The notes below the pieces were generated by a model. That model worked only from the letters and a program-made list of their open reading frames with translations. It was not told the origin of the DNA and made no database searches. This document shows positions 45,679 to 54,885 of a stretch of 64,000 nt of DNA, in pieces (position 1 is the stretch's first letter; each line of letters opens with the position of its first letter). Origin of the DNA: Pseudanabaena sp. PCC 7367. GTDB lineage: Bacteria > Cyanobacteriota > Cyanobacteriia > Pseudanabaenales > Pseudanabaenaceae. The DNA lies in contig NC_019701.1 of the NCBI RefSeq assembly GCF_000317065.1, positions 3,420,001-3,484,000 of the forward strand, given 5' to 3'. A program made the position numbers and the translations under genes.

Positions 45679-46128
45679 ATGCCACTTTTTACCAGTAGAA
45701 AAATTCTTAAAGACCTTGAAAAGTCCAGTGCACTGGCGATGTCGGTGCCACCTGAAGGTGGCTATGAAGGGCGATACCGCCGTTTGCTGGAAGTTTCTGG
45801 CTATGACATTCTTTATATCAGTGCAAGGGGCTTGGGTGATATTTCTAGTTTCCTAACTGGGGTTCATGGCGTGAGGCCAGCCCACCTGGGTAAAAAGGAT
45901 GTAAGAACCTATTTTATTCCGCCAGAAATTTCCTATCGTTTGCAAAGTCTACCAAAAGACTCAAAAGGTCTAGTGGTGTGGTTGATCGAGGGTAAATACC
46001 TGGATAAGCAGGAGCTACGGGTGCTTAATCAGATTTGCCAGCAAGACCCAAGGGTCAAGGTAGTAATTGAGATCGCTAGCGATCGCAGTGTTAATTGGCG
46101 ACCATTAAGCGAGGCGATCGCAGCTTAA
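45679..46128 (+). CDS. ndhN: NAD(P)H-quinone oxidoreductase subunit N
   Basis: A 149-residue peripheral, membrane-associated subunit of the photosynthetic NDH-1 complex (cyclic electron flow, CO2 uptake and respiration), found only in cyanobacteria and plastids. It starts MPLFTSRKILKDLEKSSALA and contains GGYEGRYRRLLEVSGY and SLPKDSKGLVVWLIEGK, all matching NdhN. Length typical (about 150-160). It lies directly after tRNA-Arg and before a well-formed terminator, so it is probably monocistronic. Confidence 0.95.
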   Translation: MPLFTSRKILKDLEKSSALAMSVPPEGGYEGRYRRLLEVSGYDILYISARGLGDISSFLTGVHGVRPAHLGKKDVRTYFIPPEISYRLQSLPKDSKGLVVWLIEGKYLDKQELRVLNQICQQDPRVKVVIEIASDRSVNWRPLSEAIAA

Positions 46129-46632
46129 GCGCTTTTAACCCAAAACTTTAACCAAAAACCCTTATAAAAAACGATCCCCTCAAGATAGTCTAGAATTTAG
46201 ACCAACCTTGAAGGGACAATTGTTTTTAGGCATGGTAGAAATGAAAATTCAGTTCTACCTTTAATCCCAAAAACTCGCTCACGCAGAATTAGAAGACATG
46301 GGCGATCGATAGGCACAATCAAAAGTGATTTTACTCATAGCTAATGACCAGCTACCGATCGAACTCACAACTCCAGGATTACGCTCTTGGTATAGCTAGT
46401 TAGCATAGCTAAATATATATAACCAAGGTTAATTGCAAAACTCAAGCAGAAGCGAACTGAGTTTGCCCTGGATTGATGCCTAACCTAAAATTTAGAACCT
46501 GACTTGAAGACGTTTAAAAAACTCAAATCAAATAATCAAATTCAAAACTGACCTAACTTAATGCAAAAATGATGCAATTGTTTATGCCAATTCTCAGCGG
46601 AAGAACATTAATCCCAGGGCAATCAAGAGTGA
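46129..46632. other. Convergent spacer after ndhN
   Basis: 504 bp. It contains the terminator at 46176-46227. The remainder is AT-rich with TAGCTA words near 46390-46420. No gene recognised. Confidence 0.6.
46176..46227 (+). terminator. Intrinsic terminator of ndhN
   Basis: CCCCTCAAG (46176-46184) pairs with CTTGAAGGG (46207-46215) with one mismatch. A nested GTCTA/TAGAC stem (46188-46192 with 46198-46202) extends it. TGTTTTT follows at 46221-46227. It is 48 bp after the stop codon. Confidence 0.75.
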
Positions 46633-46899
46633 TTAGCTCCTGAATCCAGATCGGTTCTCCCTGGGTCTTGCCTTATTAACTTTAAGCGCTCTACCCATCC
46701 ATGTGGCTCCATTGAGGTTCTCAATGGCGTTATCTTCTTCGTCCTCATCAGACATATCAACAAAACCGAAACCCCGCATGCGACCAGTTTCGCGATCGGT
46801 AATTAACTGTACGCGCTTCACTGAGCCGTAGTCGTTAAAAATTTCTTCTACATCTTGTTGCGTAGCTTGGTAGGACAAATTGCCTATATAAATCGTCAC
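46633..46899 (-). CDS. RRM RNA-binding protein (cyanobacterial Rbp type)
   Basis: An 88-residue single RNA-recognition-motif protein. RNP2 is IYIGNLSY (residues 3-10) and RNP1 is RGFGFVDM (about 43-50). It ends PRENRSGFRS without the Gly-rich tail of cold-induced RbpA1-type proteins, so it resembles the tail-less RbpD/Rbp2 group. Such proteins bind AU- or U-rich mRNA and help target photosystem transcripts to thylakoid membranes. The long leader upstream (to 47265) may matter for cold regulation. Confidence 0.93.
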   Translation of the reverse strand: MTIYIGNLSYQATQQDVEEIFNDYGSVKRVQLITDRETGRMRGFGFVDMSDEDEEDNAIENLNGATWMGRALKVNKARPRENRSGFRS

Positions 46900-47265
46900 C
46901 GTGAATTTTCTCCGAAATCAAAACAATGCATTTTTCATGGTCAGGACTTCGGAGCAGAAATTGTTCAACATTGTTTTCGCAAAAAAGAGCCAAACACTGA
47001 GTACAGAAATCTTAGCCGAAACTTGACTCACTCAAACATTAGTGTAGCTCCTACCTAATTATTTGCATAGCTAGAGTTGCTTAAAAAGCGATTAAGAACT
47101 TGTCTTGGGATACAATTCTTAACCTTTTTGGCTGAGGGCTAACCAAAAATCCGTGGCGATCGCTATTTTTAGCAGAATAATTATGACTTCAGTAGCGATT
47201 TGAGCATTTAGGCCAGAAGTCTAATCATTAACTATTTAATTATGATGATTAATTATGATGATTAA
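46900..47265. other. Leader of the RRM gene and 3' end of perR
   Basis: 366 bp on the minus-strand path. An exact 13-bp duplication AATTATGATGATT (47238-47263) abuts the perR stop codon. No cold-shock structure could be assigned by eye. Confidence 0.55.
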
Positions 47266-47266
47266 T
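47238..47266. repeat. 13-bp duplication at the perR stop codon
   Basis: AATTATGATGATT repeated twice exactly, plus a partial third copy (AAT), touching the minus-strand stop codon at 47266-47268. Confidence 0.85.
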
Positions 47267-47694
47267 CAGCTTGGTTGGCGATAGCCATAGAACTCAATCC
47301 GATAGTCTGTAATCACGGTGTCGGTTTGTGCCTGCACCTGCTCAATGATTTCCGGTGGCAACTCAATCATCACATCCACGATCTCGTTACTATCATTCAG
47401 ATTGACATGGCTGTGCGAATCGGTCACATTGCCATATAGCCTGCCATCGGCTCGCTCAATACATTCGATTACGCCATTGGTGGCCAGTGCTTCCAAGTTT
47501 TGATATACCGAAGTATGCCCAATCGGTTTGCCATTGTGATTGAGGCGATCGTATATTTCTCTGGCCGACAGGTGCTTACGGGTTTCCCACAGTAATTCCA
47601 AAATATAGCGACGCTGCCGAGAAAGCCGCATACCTAAATCCTGGCAGCGGGTGAGCGCATCATCTAAAGTGGCAATCGGTTGGCTGTTTTCCAT
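47266..47694 (-). CDS. Fur-family regulator, PerR type
   Basis: A 142-residue metalloregulator. The winged helix is MRLSRQRRYILELLWE to HTSVYQNLEALATNGVIE (about residues 22-74). The dimer domain has the regulatory histidines in DSHSHVN (about 92-98). It lacks the CXXC pairs of the structural Zn site seen in FurA and Zur. The sequence, especially the LGMRLSRQRRYILELLW start and the FYGYRQP end, matches cyanobacterial PerR (FurC), which controls peroxide defence. A palindrome lies 220 bp upstream. PrxQ is encoded 9 kb away in the window. Confidence 0.87.
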   Translation of the reverse strand: MENSQPIATLDDALTRCQDLGMRLSRQRRYILELLWETRKHLSAREIYDRLNHNGKPIGHTSVYQNLEALATNGVIECIERADGRLYGNVTDSHSHVNLNDSNEIVDVMIELPPEIIEQVQAQTDTVITDYRIEFYGYRQPS

Positions 47695-48136
47695 CGCAAA
47701 CTTACTTACATGCTTTGACTTAAAAAGACTTAAATACCAAATACTTATTACCTAACTTATGACCTATGGCATCCTGGCAGCGATCGTCAACTCATCTTGA
47801 TCTGCTGGTTGGTGAGCGTTGGCCCAATCCAAAAGAGGACGATTAAGATTAGGTTTGGTTAGCACCTAAATCTAGCAACTAAGTCGTAGACGTTATGAGT
47901 TGAACATAGAATATTATGTATAGCATAACAATTTTGCTGGTTCTGTAGTGACAGTTGCCTATTGTAAATAGGATTTTCAAGCCTGTGCGATCGCAGTTGT
48001 CAATATTCCCCACCCTAAACGATGATAAACCCTAAAACTTGCGTGATCTCCCTAAAAATAGCAGGTATGATTATAGTTGAATGATTACTACGCCATTTTA
48101 TTGATCGACCAATTTGAGCAGGCTTGAACCAGTTGC
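47695..48136. other. Divergent spacer between perR and glycosyltransferase genes
   Basis: 442 bp with promoters for both directions. It contains the palindrome at 47914-47928. No tandem array of note. Confidence 0.55.
47914..47928. promoter_or_regulatory. Fur/PerR-box-like palindrome
   Basis: TTATGTATAGCATAA, a 15-base inverted repeat with arms TTATG/CATAA. Its outer four bases on each side match the 7-1-7 layout known for PerR boxes (TTATAATNATTATAA), but the inner bases do not. It lies between perR and the glycosyltransferase gene. Confidence 0.35.
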
Positions 48137-49501
48137 ATGAAAGAGCACCAGCAGCATCATAGCGATCGCCTCTTGATTTTTGAGTTGGGCTATGGTGGCC
48201 ACTACCCCAGCTATATTGGTTATTTATGTGACTATTGGCGCAAGCAGCAAACCCAACAATCCCCAGAAACGGCGATCGGGCAATTGGTGGTAGTGGTTTC
48301 ACCGCAATTTATGCAAAACCATCAGGACGTGGTGCAGGCGGCGACTAGAACCATAGAGGCTAGCGATCGCAATGATTTTGATTTAGGTAGTGATTCGAGT
48401 AATGCGCCAGAGCAAGGCAAACTAGATCAAACAGAATTGGAAGATCGAGGTAAACCGGCGATCGAGTTTGTGAGCATTTCCCAGGCCGAAGCCAGTCAGC
48501 TTACCCCCAGAACTTCACCGCCGACCAGAGCCAAACGCGCCCTGCAGGAATGGCAATTATTAGCCCAATACGCGCAGCGACTAGAAGCCACTCATTGCCT
48601 ATTGCTATATATAGACTCATTCCAAACCGCGATCGCAATGCGGCAAAAGCTGCCCTGCCCCTTCTCTGGGATTTACTTCCGCCCCACCTTCCACTACTGT
48701 GATTTTGCTGATTATGCGCCCTCCTACAAGGAAAAGCTGCAATCCTGGCGGGAGCGATTGATGTTGCCCAGGGTGTTGCACCACCCTCAATTACATACCT
48801 TTTTTTGCCTCGATCCCTTTGCGATTAAACCAATCAATCACCTGACGAATACCACCAAGGCGGTCTATTTGCCCGATCCAGTCCGTGCAGTTGCCCACAC
48901 TCCAGCTCAAATGGAGCAATTCAGATACCAACTGGCGATCGAGCCACAGCGCACTAGTTTCCTGCTGTTTGGGGCAATCTACGATCGACGCAAGGGATTA
49001 CCCCAGATTTTGGCAGCATTGATGGAGTTAGATGCTAAAAAGCAAGCCCAAATATGCCTGGTGCTGGCTGGGCAATTGTTTCGATCGCAAAAGCCAGACA
49101 TCGATCAACTCCTGAATCAACTAGCACAAAATACCCCGGTGCAATTGGTAATCCGCGATCAATATATTTCGGAAGCAGAGATGAAGCTGTTTTATGCCAG
49201 CGCTGATGTGATTCTGGCGGCATACCAAAAGCATGTGGGCATGAGTGGCATAGTGGTAGAAGCGGCAGCAGCAGGGCGACCGCTCATTTGCTCTAACTAT
49301 GGGTTGATGGGGCAGATTGTGCGGCAATATCATTTGGGCATCACTGTAGATGCCACCAAGCCGATCGCCATTGCCCAGGCAATTGAAAAATATTTGACCA
49401 CACCATTAGAGAAACTAGCCGATCGTGACCAAATGCAAAACTATGCTGCCCAGAATTCTACAATCCAGTTTACCCGCACTATTTTTGGAAACCTGACCTA
49501 A
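48137..49501 (+). CDS. Glycosyltransferase (GT4-like)
   Basis: A 454-residue protein. N-terminal Rossmann-like part begins LLIFELGYGGHYPSYIGYL (about residues 12-30), followed by a 100-residue polar insertion (about 65-150). The C-terminal GT-B domain has FLLFGAIYDRRKGLPQILAAL (a pattern; about 275-295) and KHVGMSGIVVEAAAAGRPLICS, an EX7E-like donor region with the first Glu missing. This missing residue makes activity less certain than for the next gene. First of three glycosyltransferase genes with 43- and 45-bp gaps, probably one transcript. Confidence 0.8.
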   Translation: MKEHQQHHSDRLLIFELGYGGHYPSYIGYLCDYWRKQQTQQSPETAIGQLVVVVSPQFMQNHQDVVQAATRTIEASDRNDFDLGSDSSNAPEQGKLDQTELEDRGKPAIEFVSISQAEASQLTPRTSPPTRAKRALQEWQLLAQYAQRLEATHCLLLYIDSFQTAIAMRQKLPCPFSGIYFRPTFHYCDFADYAPSYKEKLQSWRERLMLPRVLHHPQLHTFFCLDPFAIKPINHLTNTTKAVYLPDPVRAVAHTPAQMEQFRYQLAIEPQRTSFLLFGAIYDRRKGLPQILAALMELDAKKQAQICLVLAGQLFRSQKPDIDQLLNQLAQNTPVQLVIRDQYISEAEMKLFYASADVILAAYQKHVGMSGIVVEAAAAGRPLICSNYGLMGQIVRQYHLGITVDATKPIAIAQAIEKYLTTPLEKLADRDQMQNYAAQNSTIQFTRTIFGNLT

Positions 49502-49544
49502 CCAATCGTGTCCAATCACCTGACCACTTGATCTAACTTTTGAT

Positions 49545-50741
49545 ATGAGCAGCTTAATCCCTCCCACAGAGCGCGATCGTCACCAAGAATTGCGGATCGC
49601 CTGGTTATTGCAAGTTGCGGGGCATTATTGGCAACCAATCATGGGTGAATTTACTAGTTTGTTCCCACGGGCTAAGGTGTTTACTGCCAACTGGCCTGGG
49701 TTTATACCTGGGTTTGAAGATTCCTTTCAAGTGGAGCAGGTGGGCACCATCAAAGTCTATGCGATCGGCAATAAAACCAAGCAATCCAAGCAATCCAAGC
49801 AGGGCTATGGTTCTGCCTTTGCCTCCCTTTCCCTGCGTATTGGCAACTATTTGCTCAAATTTAAGCCGCAGGTAGTTTTCACCACTGGCTTTTCAATCTG
49901 GACAATCATTGCAATTTTACTTAAGGGCGTTGGCAACTGGAAGGTAGTAATTGTCTATGATGGCAGTACACCAGGGGTGGATTATAGTGACTCTACCTTG
50001 AGGCTGCGCCAGCGGCGATTGATGCGGCGATTTGTAGATGCATTTATTACTAATAATCAAGCGGGGCAAGCTTATTTAGTAAATGTGGTGGGGGCAGAGC
50101 CAGAGCGAGTATTTGCCAGACCCTATTTAATTCCCCACCAGAAAGCCTATGATTCTACGATCGAAACGGTGAATCCGGCGGTGGTCGATCGGCCTCGGCC
50201 AATTTTCCTATTTGCTGGGCAGGTAATTCCGCGCAAAGGATTACAGCAATTGCTCCAGGCTTGTGTGTTGCTGAATCAGCAGGGTTATCAGAACTATACA
50301 ATCCTGGTGGTTGGCGATGGGGCACAGCGCCAGGAGTTAGCGGAGTTTGTGGCACAAAATGGTTTGAGCCAACAGGTGGCATGGGCTGGCCATGCAGAAT
50401 ATACAGATATGGGAGCCTATTTCCACCATGCTGATGTGTTCATTCTTTCAAGCTTAGAAGAAGTCTGGGGACTGGTGGTGGTGGAAGCAATGCTATTCGC
50501 TAAGCCGATCCTTTGCTCGCAGGGGGCAGGTGCAGCGGAAATGATTAAAAATGGTGAAAATGGTTATGTGTTTGATCCACTCCAACCACAACAATTGGCG
50601 GACTTGATGCGGCGGTTTATTGATCAGCCTGACGCGATCGCCCAGATGGGGCAAAAGTCCCAGCAAATTATGACTGAGCATACCCCTGAGGCAGTGGCGC
50701 AGCATCTGGGGGAGGTTGTAGATTTTGTATTGTCAAGCTGA
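49545..50741 (+). CDS. GT4-family glycosyltransferase
   Basis: A 398-residue GT-B glycosyltransferase. C-terminal donor domain: FLFAGQVIPRKGLQQLLQA (about residues 224-242), then EEVWGLVVVEAMLFAKPILC with an intact EX7E (about 305-324). An N-terminal acceptor domain includes VVIVYDGSTPG. A Lys-Gln-Ser triplet in the N-terminal half comes from a 9-bp tandem repeat (49777-49801). Substrate unknown. Middle gene of the cluster. Confidence 0.9.
   Translation: MSSLIPPTERDRHQELRIAWLLQVAGHYWQPIMGEFTSLFPRAKVFTANWPGFIPGFEDSFQVEQVGTIKVYAIGNKTKQSKQSKQGYGSAFASLSLRIGNYLLKFKPQVVFTTGFSIWTIIAILLKGVGNWKVVIVYDGSTPGVDYSDSTLRLRQRRLMRRFVDAFITNNQAGQAYLVNVVGAEPERVFARPYLIPHQKAYDSTIETVNPAVVDRPRPIFLFAGQVIPRKGLQQLLQACVLLNQQGYQNYTILVVGDGAQRQELAEFVAQNGLSQQVAWAGHAEYTDMGAYFHHADVFILSSLEEVWGLVVVEAMLFAKPILCSQGAGAAEMIKNGENGYVFDPLQPQQLADLMRRFIDQPDAIAQMGQKSQQIMTEHTPEAVAQHLGEVVDFVLSS
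49777..49801 (+). repeat. 9-bp tandem repeat inside a glycosyltransferase gene
   Basis: CCAAGCAAT x2 plus a partial third copy, in frame, coding the Lys-Gln-Ser repeat. Confidence 0.85.
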
Positions 50742-50786
50742 ATTTAAAGAATTATAGCGATCGCCTTCATTTTCTTTTGAGTTCCT

Positions 50787-51713
50787 ATGTCCAATCAATT
50801 GCCTAATCTACGATCTAATCCATCATCTAATCGACAAGTAGAACCCGTTTATATTATTATTCCGGTCTACAATCGCAAAGACACCACCCTGGCCTGCATC
50901 GCTCACCTAGAGGCGATCGGCGATTTGGCTCGTTATCATGTGGTAATTGTGGATGATGGTTCCACTGATGGCACTGCCGAGGCGATCGCGCAAGCTTACC
51001 CTGATTATGCTCAAATCCATGTCCTGCCTGGTGATGGCGATCTATGGTGGACGGGGGCGATCGCTAAGGGAATGACCTATGCCCATGACCAAGGCGCTAG
51101 GTTTTTGATTTGGCTCAATGATGATAGTTTGCCTGCCAAGGGAACGCTGGCAAGATTGCTGGAATTTATGCGATCGCATCCAGATACAATCGCAGCACCA
51201 AGCTGTTATGCCGGAGAGGCCAAGCTAGAGAACTTGCAGCATAATGGTTTTCGTGGTCGAGAGGGATTTGCCGCCAAACCAGGTGAATTGCTTCCAGTGG
51301 AAGGCCTGTCCGGCTGGTGTGTGGGGATGCCGATCGCCGTTTATGACAAAATAGGCGCACCCAATGCCCAGAAATTTCCCCATTATGCCGGCGATGATGT
51401 CTACACCTTCCAGGCCACAAAGGCGGGATTTAAAGCATTTTTGCTGGGCGATCTGACCGTGGAATTAATTGGCCCGGTTCATGCCAAGCTGGGATTTGAG
51501 GACTATTTCAAGCCCGGTAGTTCGGCAGGGGCGATCTTTCATAATCTGTTCTGGCACAAAAAGTCTCCCTATCGATTGCCCACCCGCTATTTCTTCTTTC
51601 AAGAGCGCTATGGCTTATGGGTAGGCGCGGCTTTGTTTGCCACCAAGTTAAGTTTTTGGCTATTTCGCTGGGCACAGTTGCAGCTTTTGTTGAGCTTAAA
51701 AATCAAATCTTAG
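50787..51713 (+). CDS. GT2-family glycosyltransferase
   Basis: A 308-residue GT-A glycosyltransferase. N-terminal IIPVYNRKDTTLACIAHLE (about residues 24-42), VVIVDDGSTDGTAEAI (about 52-67), and the DXD-like metal-binding region in LIWLNDDSLP (about 111-120). The C-terminal part has FPHYAGDDVYTFQATKAGF. It resembles rhamnosyl- or galactofuranosyl-type GT2 enzymes only in general form. Its 3' end overlaps the convergent aroK by 11 bp. Confidence 0.9.
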   Translation: MSNQLPNLRSNPSSNRQVEPVYIIIPVYNRKDTTLACIAHLEAIGDLARYHVVIVDDGSTDGTAEAIAQAYPDYAQIHVLPGDGDLWWTGAIAKGMTYAHDQGARFLIWLNDDSLPAKGTLARLLEFMRSHPDTIAAPSCYAGEAKLENLQHNGFRGREGFAAKPGELLPVEGLSGWCVGMPIAVYDKIGAPNAQKFPHYAGDDVYTFQATKAGFKAFLLGDLTVELIGPVHAKLGFEDYFKPGSSAGAIFHNLFWHKKSPYRLPTRYFFFQERYGLWVGAALFATKLSFWLFRWAQLQLLLSLKIKS

Positions 51714-52293
51714 GCGGTTGTTGCGGTTGTTTGAGGCGATCGGGCACAATTGCTGCCGCCAGTTCTGCCATTAGGCAATCGCAGACCAGTTCTGCTGCCG
51801 AATCATCGGGGATCGCCACCTGTATATCCGCCTGTTGATACAAGGATAAACGTTGATTATAGAGATTAGTTAGCCTTTGCATAGGGTCTTCTACCTGTAA
51901 CAAAGGTCGCTTTCCATTATTTTTAGTTAAACGCTGATGCAACACCTCGATCGGTACATCCAACCAAGCCACCACACCACTGTGTAAGTGCGCCCAATTC
52001 TGGCGATCGACCACGATCCCGCCGCCAGTGGCCACCACCAGATTTCTATAGGCAGAAACCTGCATCAATACATTATGTTCAATCTGCCGAAACTCCGCCT
52101 CGCCAGAATCAGCAAATATTTGCGGGATGCTCTTACCGGCATAACTTTCGATCGTGTCGTCGGTGTCGATGAAATGATAGCCCAGCCGTTGCGCCGCCAG
52201 CTTACCAACGGTACTTTTACCAGCGCCCATCATGCCGATCAAAAATAAATTAACCCCTTGTAGCATTGAGGTCTGTTTTGATTTCAAACTCAT
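51703..52293 (-). CDS. aroK: Shikimate kinase
   Basis: A 196-residue kinase of the aromatic pathway (shikimate to shikimate-3-phosphate). Walker A FLIGMMGAGKSTVGK (about residues 17-31), substrate Asp in FIDTDD (about 41-46), the GGG loop VVATGGGIVV (about 86-95) and lid-region KRPLL are all present. A Pro/Gln-rich tail ends the protein and overlaps the 3' end of the GT2 gene by 11 bp. It lies 51 bp downstream of leuB. Confidence 0.95.
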   Translation of the reverse strand: MSLKSKQTSMLQGVNLFLIGMMGAGKSTVGKLAAQRLGYHFIDTDDTIESYAGKSIPQIFADSGEAEFRQIEHNVLMQVSAYRNLVVATGGGIVVDRQNWAHLHSGVVAWLDVPIEVLHQRLTKNNGKRPLLQVEDPMQRLTNLYNQRLSLYQQADIQVAIPDDSAAELVCDCLMAELAAAIVPDRLKQPQQPPKI

Positions 52294-52344
52294 TCCATTT
52301 ACATTCCAAGGAGCTTATTCATATTTTATTTGCATCTTAGAGGA

Positions 52345-53427
52345 CTAGAGAGCAGCCAGCAAAGCTTCACCCATCGCCTTGCAGCCCAACTTCTCGCAGC
52401 CATCGGCCATAATGTCGCCCGTGCGTTTGCCCGCATCCAAGACTTTTTCTACCACCCTTTCGATCGCCCCGGCAGCAGCAGCTTCGCCCAGACCATAGCG
52501 CAACATCATCGCTGCACTGAGTATCTGCGCGATCGGGTTGGCTAAATCCTGGCCAGCAATATCGGGAGCAGAACCATGCACTGGCTCAAACAAACCGGGC
52601 TTTTCTGGATCACCCAAACTTGCCGAAGGCAACATGCCAATACTGCCCGTGAGCATAGCTGCTTCATCGGAGAGAATATCGCCAAACAAGTTACCCGTAA
52701 CGATCACATCAAATTGCTTTGGCCAGCGCACCAGTTGCATCGCCGCATTGTCCACATACATGTGGGAAAGTTGAATATCTGGGTAAGTAGCAGCAAGGGC
52801 AGTGATCCGATCGCGCCACAATTGCGACACTTCCAGCACATTTGCCTTATCGACAGAAACCAACTTTTTGCCCCGTTTGCGGGCGGCCTCGAACGCCACC
52901 TTACCAATCCGATCGATCTCTGGCGCAGCGTAGGTCATCGAATTAACGCCGCGTTTGGTGCCATCTTCGTCGGCAAACACACCCTTGGGCTTACCAAAAT
53001 AAATCCCGCCAGTTAGCTCTCGCACCACCATAATATCTACCCCTTCGATCACCTCGCGCTTGAGGCTAGAAGCATCGATCAACTGGGGCAAAATTTTAGC
53101 CGGACGCAAATTGGCAAACAAGCCCATGCCACCACGCAAACCCAACAAAGCCTGTTCTGGTCGCAAATGGGAAGGAAGTGTATCCCACTTGTCACCGCCA
53201 ACCGCTGCTAATAGCACCGCATCACTAGCTTGGCAAAGCTTTAGGGTTTCCTCTGGTAGCGGATGCCCTGTTGCATCGATCGCCGCACCGCCAGCGAGCG
53301 CAGTTTCAAACTCAAAGCCAAGATCAAATTTAGGCGCGATTGCCTTGAGCAGATCGATCGCCACTTGAATGATTTCAGGGCCAATGCCATCGCCAGGAAG
53401 GAGGGTGATTTTATAGGTTTTGGGCAT
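52345..53427 (-). CDS. leuB: 3-isopropylmalate dehydrogenase
   Basis: A 360-residue NAD-dependent dehydrogenase of leucine synthesis. N-terminal [13 protein letters not shown] (about residues 7-19), substrate loop with Arg residues (LRPAKI), [12 protein letters not shown] (about 134-145), and the metal-binding [20 protein letters not shown] (about 244-263). The C-terminal ends normally. It is followed by aroK after 51 bp and preceded by mutM after 107 bp, all on the same strand. Confidence 0.96.
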   Translation of the reverse strand: MPKTYKITLLPGDGIGPEIIQVAIDLLKAIAPKFDLGFEFETALAGGAAIDATGHPLPEETLKLCQASDAVLLAAVGGDKWDTLPSHLRPEQALLGLRGGMGLFANLRPAKILPQLIDASSLKREVIEGVDIMVVRELTGGIYFGKPKGVFADEDGTKRGVNSMTYAAPEIDRIGKVAFEAARKRGKKLVSVDKANVLEVSQLWRDRITALAATYPDIQLSHMYVDNAAMQLVRWPKQFDVIVTGNLFGDILSDEAAMLTGSIGMLPSASLGDPEKPGLFEPVHGSAPDIAGQDLANPIAQILSAAMMLRYGLGEAAAAGAIERVVEKVLDAGKRTGDIMADGCEKLGCKAMGEALLAAL

Positions 53428-53534
53428 GTTTTTTCTGTGCCAAGCTTATTGATTGTTTTGCGCGTTGCTGGTTACAACTGCAACTGTGTATTTTAGCGTT
53501 TAATGGTGACGCTTAATTCTAAATGGGTTGGTGT

Positions 53535-54500
53535 TTAAGGTGAAGATTGGCATTTAGGGCAAAAATGCGTCGATCGCCCGCCCACTTTGATCCGTTCGAT
53601 CGTGGTGTTGCAAACTCGGCAAGGTTGACCCTGACGGCGAAACACCCAGGCCGAGTAAATATAATTACCTTTATCTCCAGCCACATCCTGAAAATTACTA
53701 AACGTCGTACCACCGTGGGCGATCCCAGCTTGCAATGACTTAGCGATCGCATCGGGTAATCGTTTAATCTGCGCTTTGGTTAAACTCAGTGCCTTCTGTT
53801 CGGGATGGATTTTACTCAAAAACAAAGTTTCATCGGCATAGATATTACCAATCCCAGCTACGATCGCCTGATCGAGCAGGGCAGTTTTGATCGCGCGATT
53901 GCTCTTGCTCAGGCGTTTGGTCAGGTAAGCGGCTGATAGCTTGGGATTACGTGAATAATCAGCCAACAAAGGCTCAACGCCCAGCAATTGCAGCCCCGTA
54001 ATCACCTGTTCTGGTTCAACTCCTGGCGGCACCCACCACATTCGACCAAAGGTGCGCTGATCGGCGAATCTAAGTTCTTGCTCTAGAGAGTCTAGAGATT
54101 TATTTATTTGCGGCGATCGCGGATCAGAACCAGCCCCAGAATCCCTCAGACGTGGGCTTTTAGCTTGACCATTTAAACGATCGAGAAATAAACGGATTCG
54201 TGTATGGCTATGGATCGGTTCGTGCCGATCGACCATGAGCATTTGGCCAGTCATGCGTAGATGCACCCCTAGCCAACCACGATCGCTGCCCTTATGATCA
54301 CTTAGTTTTGCTAATAAATATTTGCCCCGTCGCTGCCAACCCTGAAAGATCGCCCCCTGCAATGCCTTGGCAAATTCAGCCGGATTATTGGGTGCAGCCA
54401 CCATCCGTTCTAGGATCACTTCCGTAGCGGCGATCGATCGGCCGATCGTGTTTTTACTCAGACCAACTCTAACGGTCTCTACTTCCGGTAATTCTGGCAT
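53535..54500 (-). CDS. mutM: Formamidopyrimidine-DNA glycosylase
   Basis: A 321-residue base-excision repair glycosylase/AP lyase for 8-oxoguanine and formamidopyrimidines. It starts MPELPEVETV, so Pro2 and Glu3 form the catalytic pair after Met removal. RRGKYLL supplies the conserved Lys. The helix-two-turn-helix region is AGIGNIYADE, and the C-terminal zinc finger is CRVCNTTIERIKVGGRSTHFCPKC. It is about 40 residues longer than usual because of a polar insert (about residues 109-140, Ser/Arg/Pro-rich) in the N-terminal domain. Confidence 0.95.
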   Translation of the reverse strand: MPELPEVETVRVGLSKNTIGRSIAATEVILERMVAAPNNPAEFAKALQGAIFQGWQRRGKYLLAKLSDHKGSDRGWLGVHLRMTGQMLMVDRHEPIHSHTRIRLFLDRLNGQAKSPRLRDSGAGSDPRSPQINKSLDSLEQELRFADQRTFGRMWWVPPGVEPEQVITGLQLLGVEPLLADYSRNPKLSAAYLTKRLSKSNRAIKTALLDQAIVAGIGNIYADETLFLSKIHPEQKALSLTKAQIKRLPDAIAKSLQAGIAHGGTTFSNFQDVAGDKGNYIYSAWVFRRQGQPCRVCNTTIERIKVGGRSTHFCPKCQSSP

Positions 54501-54885
54501 CTAGGTCGATCGATAATTAGGCGTAGTTTGACGATCAACCCGTCTGGAAGAGGTGATCCTGGCGATCGCAGCTAGATAGATGCTTGTGCTTAATTTTTTG
54601 CTCACGGATTTCGGTCTTAAAAATGCTTGAAAGTATTTGTTTATTAGTTATAGCAAGAGATCAGCCCATAAACCAAAATTGAGCAAGACATGATGCCTTG
54701 CTCAGCGCCCATTGATATTTAAATTGATAACCGAATAAATTCTTTATCAATAATTTTCAACAAACTAAATGAAAATATCAAACTAACTTAAATCTACTGC
54801 TCAGCCCCGCATGATCCACATATCTAACTAATTAAAACTAATTGATTAATTAAATATCCAGACCCAGAGCCAAACTTGAACTTAA
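54501..54885. other. psaE-mutM spacer
   Basis: 385 bp. It contains the hairpin at 54680-54704. No gene recognised. Confidence 0.6.
54671..54704 (-). terminator. Candidate terminator downstream of psaE
   Basis: TGAGCAAG and CTTGCTCA form a perfect 8-bp stem with a 9-base loop (54680-54704). Read on the minus strand, AATTTTGGTTT follows. It lies about 180 nt after the psaE stop and would separate psaE from mutM. Confidence 0.5.
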
